A stretch of 25,894 bases of DNA from Clostridiales bacterium (lineage in GTDB: Bacteria > Bacillota > Clostridia > Oscillospirales > CAG-272), in contig JAEEGW010000162.1 of assembly GCA_016280525.1 (NCBI GenBank), positions 1 through 25,894 on the forward strand. Reading direction: 5' to 3'. Within the stretch, counting starts at the first letter, position 1. Each line of letters opens with the position of its first letter. A model generated the notes under the pieces. The model was not told where the DNA came from. It did not search any database and saw only the letters and a list, made by a program, of their open reading frames with translations. The translations under genes were made by a program, and so were the position numbers. Shown piece by piece: positions 22,383 to 25,894 of the stretch.

Positions 22383-23822
22383 TTATTTTTTTATGCGTGC
22401 CATAAGTCTTATTGCGTACGTTTTATCGGGATTTGAGGAGGATACCGAACCGTTGCCGGAGGCGAAAGCTATGTAAGGCGCCCACGACATCTGAGAGCGG
22501 AGCCAGTATTTGGCGTTTATATTTATTGAAAATACAGAGGAGTATTTTTCAACGTCGTTGACGTCGGGAATAAAGAGAAGATCGTCCGTCGCCGCGCCAC
22601 CGTCTCTGCTGTCCTCGCCGCTTGTTGTAATGTGAGTCAGGATCAGCTTCGCTTTTTCCTGCGGGGTAAACGTCATATCAAGGAATTCGTCGCTGTTTAT
22701 GTAAGCTCGCAGATACGATTCAGCCCAGCTCGTATCTTCTATATCCTGTCTGTTGTCAAAAACGCTGTAAGAGCTTCCGGCATTCGTGTCGGATAGGATA
22801 AGGAAGCTTATGTCGTCTTCGTCTATGACCGTCCACGAAAGCGTTTCAAATCCGTCCATGCTGTATAAGTTGTTGTCGTATACGCCGAACTGGATCTTTG
22901 AACCGACTTTCAGCGCGGCGATCTTTGCGTTCAACTGCTCGTCTTCTTTGGGTTTGACCTCGCCTTTCGCATAGCCTTCCGCATCCGCCGCGTTATACAC
23001 TATCCACATAGCGGGGCGCATGCCGCCGCCTTCGTAGACTTCGTCGTCGTTATTGTATTTGCGCGTCGTGTTCGCGGTTATGACGGATGCGTATTTGCTT
23101 GAATCCACGCCCATGTCGCGCAGCCACCACGTCATGGCGTTTTCAACGCCGTTCACACCTGATACGTTGCTTACTTTATACGGATTTTCGTCTGATACGC
23201 GCTGCGTCGGTACGCCGAATACGGTCGCGCCCAGGCTGCAGACGTATCTTGCCGCTTCGTCTTTTGATAAAGCGAAGACCTTGTCCTCGGTCTGATACGT
23301 CAGCTCGTTATAGTGTTCGTCCTTGTAATTCGTCGTTATAACGCTGGACTGTATCATGGCTTTTTCGTCGTCTGTAAACGCTTTATTGTAAAAATCACCG
23401 TTTAAAAACGTACGCAGATCGGAATCCTTGTAAAGACCTCTCGGATATTTGTTTTCTTCCGTTCCCGCAATAAAGCACATGTATTCAAGCAGTTTTTCGG
23501 ATAAAACGAGCATCTTGCCTACGTCCTGGCGCAGAACGACCCACGTTATGGGTTCGCTGCCGCTTTTTCCGTCCTGCTCCCAGGTGCCGAAAGTGAAAGT
23601 GTCCGACGCTTTAAGGTTTTCAAACTGCGCGGAGACCTGCGGGTCGACCGGGTTTGACGGCTGATCTTTTGATTCCGCCGCCGTGTCGTCCGTTTTTCCG
23701 GGATATGAGGAATTGCCAGTCTCTGCAGGCGATGTGCCCGTCTCTTCCGGTTTGCCTGCGCATCCGGCAAAGGCCGCCGCCGTCATAATGACGGCAAGTA
23801 ATAAACATATAAGTTTTTTCAT
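22383..23822 (-). CDS. DUF6273 lipoprotein, copy 2
   Basis: A 479-residue lipoprotein (lipobox FAGC, then a Ser/Pro/Thr-rich linker to about 65) with two tandem DUF6273-like repeats. Repeat 1 (about 70-272) has FTFGTWEQD, EPITWVVL, LYKDSDLRTFLNGDFYNKAF, WWLRDMG and MRPAMWIVYN. Repeat 2 (about 290-479) has IQFGVYDNN, LSWTVIDED, YLRAYINSDEF, YWLRSQMSW and a final RLMARIKK. DUF6273 proteins are extracellular, common in gut Clostridia and of unknown role; no catalytic site is evident. It is clearly a paralogue of the gene directly upstream (23847-25280). GAGGA lies before the ATG, and the gap to the upstream gene is 24 bp, so both are on one transcript. Adhesion or ligand binding is a guess. Confidence 0.85.
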   Translation of the reverse strand: MKKLICLLLAVIMTAAAFAGCAGKPEETGTSPAETGNSSYPGKTDDTAAESKDQPSNPVDPQVSAQFENLKASDTFTFGTWEQDGKSGSEPITWVVLRQDVGKMLVLSEKLLEYMCFIAGTEENKYPRGLYKDSDLRTFLNGDFYNKAFTDDEKAMIQSSVITTNYKDEHYNELTYQTEDKVFALSKDEAARYVCSLGATVFGVPTQRVSDENPYKVSNVSGVNGVENAMTWWLRDMGVDSSKYASVITANTTRKYNNDDEVYEGGGMRPAMWIVYNAADAEGYAKGEVKPKEDEQLNAKIAALKVGSKIQFGVYDNNLYSMDGFETLSWTVIDEDDISFLILSDTNAGSSYSVFDNRQDIEDTSWAESYLRAYINSDEFLDMTFTPQEKAKLILTHITTSGEDSRDGGAATDDLLFIPDVNDVEKYSSVFSININAKYWLRSQMSWAPYIAFASGNGSVSSSNPDKTYAIRLMARIKK

Positions 23823-23846
23823 GCTTTTGTCCTCGTGTATGTAAGA

Positions 23847-25280
23847 TTATTTCTTAATTCTTATCATAAGTCTTAAACCGCTGTAACCGATCGGATCTTT
23901 CGTGTACTTGCTGCCGTTTGAGGTTATTGTGGCAATATTCGGCGCAAACGCGTCGGGAGAACGGAGCCAGTACGATACCTCGGATAAGCCTCTTGTGCTC
24001 TCGTCCGGGAAATACTTTTCTATATCTTCCAAAGACGGAACGAACAGGTAGTCATCCGTCGGTCCGCCGCAGTCGCGTTCCCAGCCGGTATTGTTTTCCG
24101 TTACGACGTGAGTTTTTATAAGCTTCGCTTTTTCCCACGGATCAAACAGACCGTTTATAAACGTATCGTCGTTTATCGTCTTGCGCATCGTGGATCTTTC
24201 CCAGTTTGATTCCTTAGGATCGTACGACTCAGATTTCTCGTCGTCAAACGCGACCTGTCCGATATAGTCGTCTGCAAACAGAAGGAAGCCTTCGCTGTCC
24301 TCGTCAAGCACGGTCCAGCTCATTTTTTCATAGCCGTCAAGCTGATACGGGTTCATATCGTAAACGCCGAATTCGACCTTATCTCCGACTTTCAGCGCGC
24401 CTATCTTTTTATCAAGCTCCGCGTTCGCCTTCGGCTGTACCGTGCCGTTTGCGTAGCCGTTCATTTCCGCTTCGTTATATACGATCCACATCGCGGGGCG
24501 GACGCCGCTTTTGTAGTCAACGTCCCATCCGTAAGTGCCGGGGCGGCTTTCAAATCCGGCGACGTACGCCGCGCTTTTGCTGTTGCTTCCCATGTCGCGC
24601 AGCCACCATGACATCGCTTTTTCTATGCCCGGAACGCCGGAAAGATCGCTTAGACTGCTTTTGAATTTTTCTCTGTCATACTCGGTAGGAACGCCGTGTA
24701 TCAGCGTGCCGCTGCCCGAAATATATCTTAAGACCTCGTCAACGGAAAGAGGGAATATAAAATCTTCCGTCTCATAACTCAAAGCCTGATAATCTTCAAC
24801 GTACGGCGTCGTTATTTTTGCTTTCAGTATCACGGCTCTTTCTTTATCCGTAAACGCGTTGTTATAAAAATCTTCGTTTAAATATTTGCGCAGATCGGAG
24901 TCTTTGTATAAGCATCTCGTAAATTTTACGTCCTTGTCCGCTTTTTTGAAATAAGTGTGTTCAAGCACGTATTCCGACACGACGAGGACCTTGCCCACGT
25001 CCTGATATAAAACGACCCACGATATAGGTTCCGCGCCGTTTTTTGTGTTGTTGTCCTGCTCCCAGGAGCCGAGAGTGAACTTGTCGCCGGCTTTCGCGCC
25101 CTCAAGCGTTTTCGATAGAGAAGCAGTATCCGCCTCGGCGCGCGCACCCGTAGGTCTGCCGTCGGTGTCGTCTGTTTTGCCGGCGTTTCCGGAGGCGATC
25201 TTTGCCAGGTTGCATCCGGATAATACCGAAATAACGAAAAGCGCTGCAAGGATCAGAGAAATTATTTTTGTGATCTTCAT
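23847..25280 (-). CDS. DUF6273 lipoprotein, copy 1
   Basis: A 477-residue paralogue of the following gene, with the same plan: lipoprotein signal (MKITKIISLILAALFVISV, lipobox LSGC), a short linker, and two DUF6273-like repeats (FTLGSWEQD, EPISWVVLYQDVGKVLVVSE, LYKDSDLRKYLNEDFYNNAF, WWLRDMG, RPAMWIVYN; then VEFGVYDMN, MSWTVLDED, YWLRSPDAFAPN, RLMIRIKK). Shared blocks over the full length point to tandem gene duplication on top of an internal duplication. The linker lacks the second protein's Ser/Pro wealth, and the ligand-facing loops differ most. The ATG at 25280 is preferred over that at 25289, since AAAGGGA is 9 nt from the former and abuts the latter. It follows the LRR gene by 14 bp. Confidence 0.85.
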   Translation of the reverse strand: MKITKIISLILAALFVISVLSGCNLAKIASGNAGKTDDTDGRPTGARAEADTASLSKTLEGAKAGDKFTLGSWEQDNNTKNGAEPISWVVLYQDVGKVLVVSEYVLEHTYFKKADKDVKFTRCLYKDSDLRKYLNEDFYNNAFTDKERAVILKAKITTPYVEDYQALSYETEDFIFPLSVDEVLRYISGSGTLIHGVPTEYDREKFKSSLSDLSGVPGIEKAMSWWLRDMGSNSKSAAYVAGFESRPGTYGWDVDYKSGVRPAMWIVYNEAEMNGYANGTVQPKANAELDKKIGALKVGDKVEFGVYDMNPYQLDGYEKMSWTVLDEDSEGFLLFADDYIGQVAFDDEKSESYDPKESNWERSTMRKTINDDTFINGLFDPWEKAKLIKTHVVTENNTGWERDCGGPTDDYLFVPSLEDIEKYFPDESTRGLSEVSYWLRSPDAFAPNIATITSNGSKYTKDPIGYSGLRLMIRIKK

Positions 25281-25289
25281 TTTATCCAT

Positions 25290-25296
25290 TCCCTTT
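25290..25296 (-). promoter_or_regulatory. Ribosome site fixing the DUF6273 copy 1 start
   Basis: AAAGGGA on the minus strand overlaps the TAA stop of the LRR gene. It is 9 nt from the ATG at 25280 but directly abuts the in-frame ATG at 25289, so the inner ATG is chosen. Confidence 0.65.
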
Positions 25297-25894
25297 ATTT
25301 GTAGTTATATACTATTTCCGCGTCAGAGAGCGGTTCGTTTGAGCTTTTTACATTTATCGCTTTCCACTCGTCTTCGCTTCCGGCGTAATATACCTTTGTG
25401 ATGCCCGAGCGCAGGAAAGCGCAGGAATCTATTTCAGTAAGCGACTTAGGAAGATATACCTCTTTGAGCTCCGGCGTATCCGCAAATGCCCACGAACCTA
25501 TTTTCGTAAGTCCTTCGCTTAAAACGAGCGTCTGAAGCGACTCCTGCGGGCAGATCGAGCTTCCGTAAGGGTAAGTCTCATTGCCGGGCGACTTTACCGT
25601 TATGGACTTAAGAGAAGTGCAGTCCTGGAATATGCCGTTTTCAAGTCTCGTGTCGCCTAATATAACTACCTCTTCAAGCGAGATGCAGCCTCTGAACGCG
25701 TAGCTTGACACGCCGCGCAAGCTCGCGGGCAAAGTTATGCTTTTAAGCGCCGCACAGCCGTAAAAAGCCGAGTTGGAAATAGACTCAAGCCCTTCGGACA
25801 GCGTTACCGATACGAGATTTTTGCAGTCCACGAACGCGTCCTCGTCAATTTTTCTCACGGTCCACGGAATAACGATGCTCGTTATATCCGACTC
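25295..25894 (-). CDS. BspA-type leucine-rich repeat surface protein, 3' part
   Basis: The frame is open to the right edge, so this is the C-terminal 199 residues of a longer protein; the GTG at 25858 is only an internal Val. Repeats of about 23 residues follow the LRR_5/BspA pattern: IDEDAFVDCKNLVSVTLSEGL, ISNSAFYGCAALKSITLPASL, VSSYAFRGCISLEEVVI, then IGSWAFADTPELKEVYLPKSL and IDSCAFLRSGITKVYYAGSE, ending in the usual cap (DEWKAINV...IVYNYK). Such proteins are exported and mediate adhesion or glycan/protein binding. The signal and any anchor lie outside the window. It is upstream of the two DUF6273 genes with a 14-bp gap, so the operon promoter is outside the window. Confidence 0.88.
   Translation of the reverse strand, partial: ESDITSIVIPWTVRKIDEDAFVDCKNLVSVTLSEGLESISNSAFYGCAALKSITLPASLRGVSSYAFRGCISLEEVVILGDTRLENGIFQDCTSLKSITVKSPGNETYPYGSSICPQESLQTLVLSEGLTKIGSWAFADTPELKEVYLPKSLTEIDSCAFLRSGITKVYYAGSEDEWKAINVKSSNEPLSDAEIVYNYK

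Overview
The window looks like a chromosome segment of an anaerobic, gut-type Clostridia bacterium (Oscillospirales/Christensenellales-like), probably from a metagenome. This is inferred from strong AGGAGG ribosome sites, vegetative TTGACA/TATAAT promoters, a CIRCE (HrcA) operator, a SpoIID-family protein, the clostridial type of ParE/ParC pair, a dockerin, DUF6273 lipoproteins and BspA-type leucine-rich repeats. No rRNA, tRNA, phage, transposase or CRISPR locus was seen.

Layout. (1) 1-631, minus strand: an ECF sigma factor with a candidate self-recognised promoter, coupled by an ATGA overlap to a gene cut by the left edge, probably its anti-sigma partner. (2) 632-975: a mosaic of palindromic repeats. 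(3) 976-5692, minus: a sugar-binding lipoprotein without permeases, followed by a large GH106-like glycosidase; a hairpin sits between them and a near-consensus promoter drives the pair. (4) 5904-12633, plus: a type IIA topoisomerase pair, a small membrane-anchored protein and a SpoIID-type protein, closely packed. (5) 12634-13088: a second repeat mosaic sharing parts, in the same order, with the one at 700-980. (6) 13089-16679: a Nudix hydrolase, a divergent ADP-ribosylglycohydrolase, a YcxB-like membrane protein and a small lipoprotein. (7) 16811-18328: an Hsp20 gene under CIRCE control and a divergent ZIP metal transporter. (8) 18412-20831: a cytoplasmic 5'-nucleotidase and a nucleoside hydrolase, an apparent two-step nucleotide salvage operon. 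(9) 20889-25894, minus: a five-gene operon of exported proteins (BspA-like LRR protein, two tandem DUF6273 lipoproteins, a dockerin protein, a small lipoprotein) ending at a perfect 17-bp bidirectional terminator.

The most unusual signal is in the intergenic DNA. Three arrays (about 12943-13020, 15454-15532 and 16685-16765) repeat a fixed 7-nt linker, GTGAATT/AATTCAC, between short cores that differ in sequence but are nearly all palindromes. A second palindrome family (TGTAGGGG...CCCG, variable self-complementary core) and an identical 46-bp block occur in the two larger mosaics; one copy supplies the stop codon of the glycosidase gene. Constant linkers with interchangeable palindromic cores suggest an active repeat family or RNA-structure element that I cannot assign to a named class.
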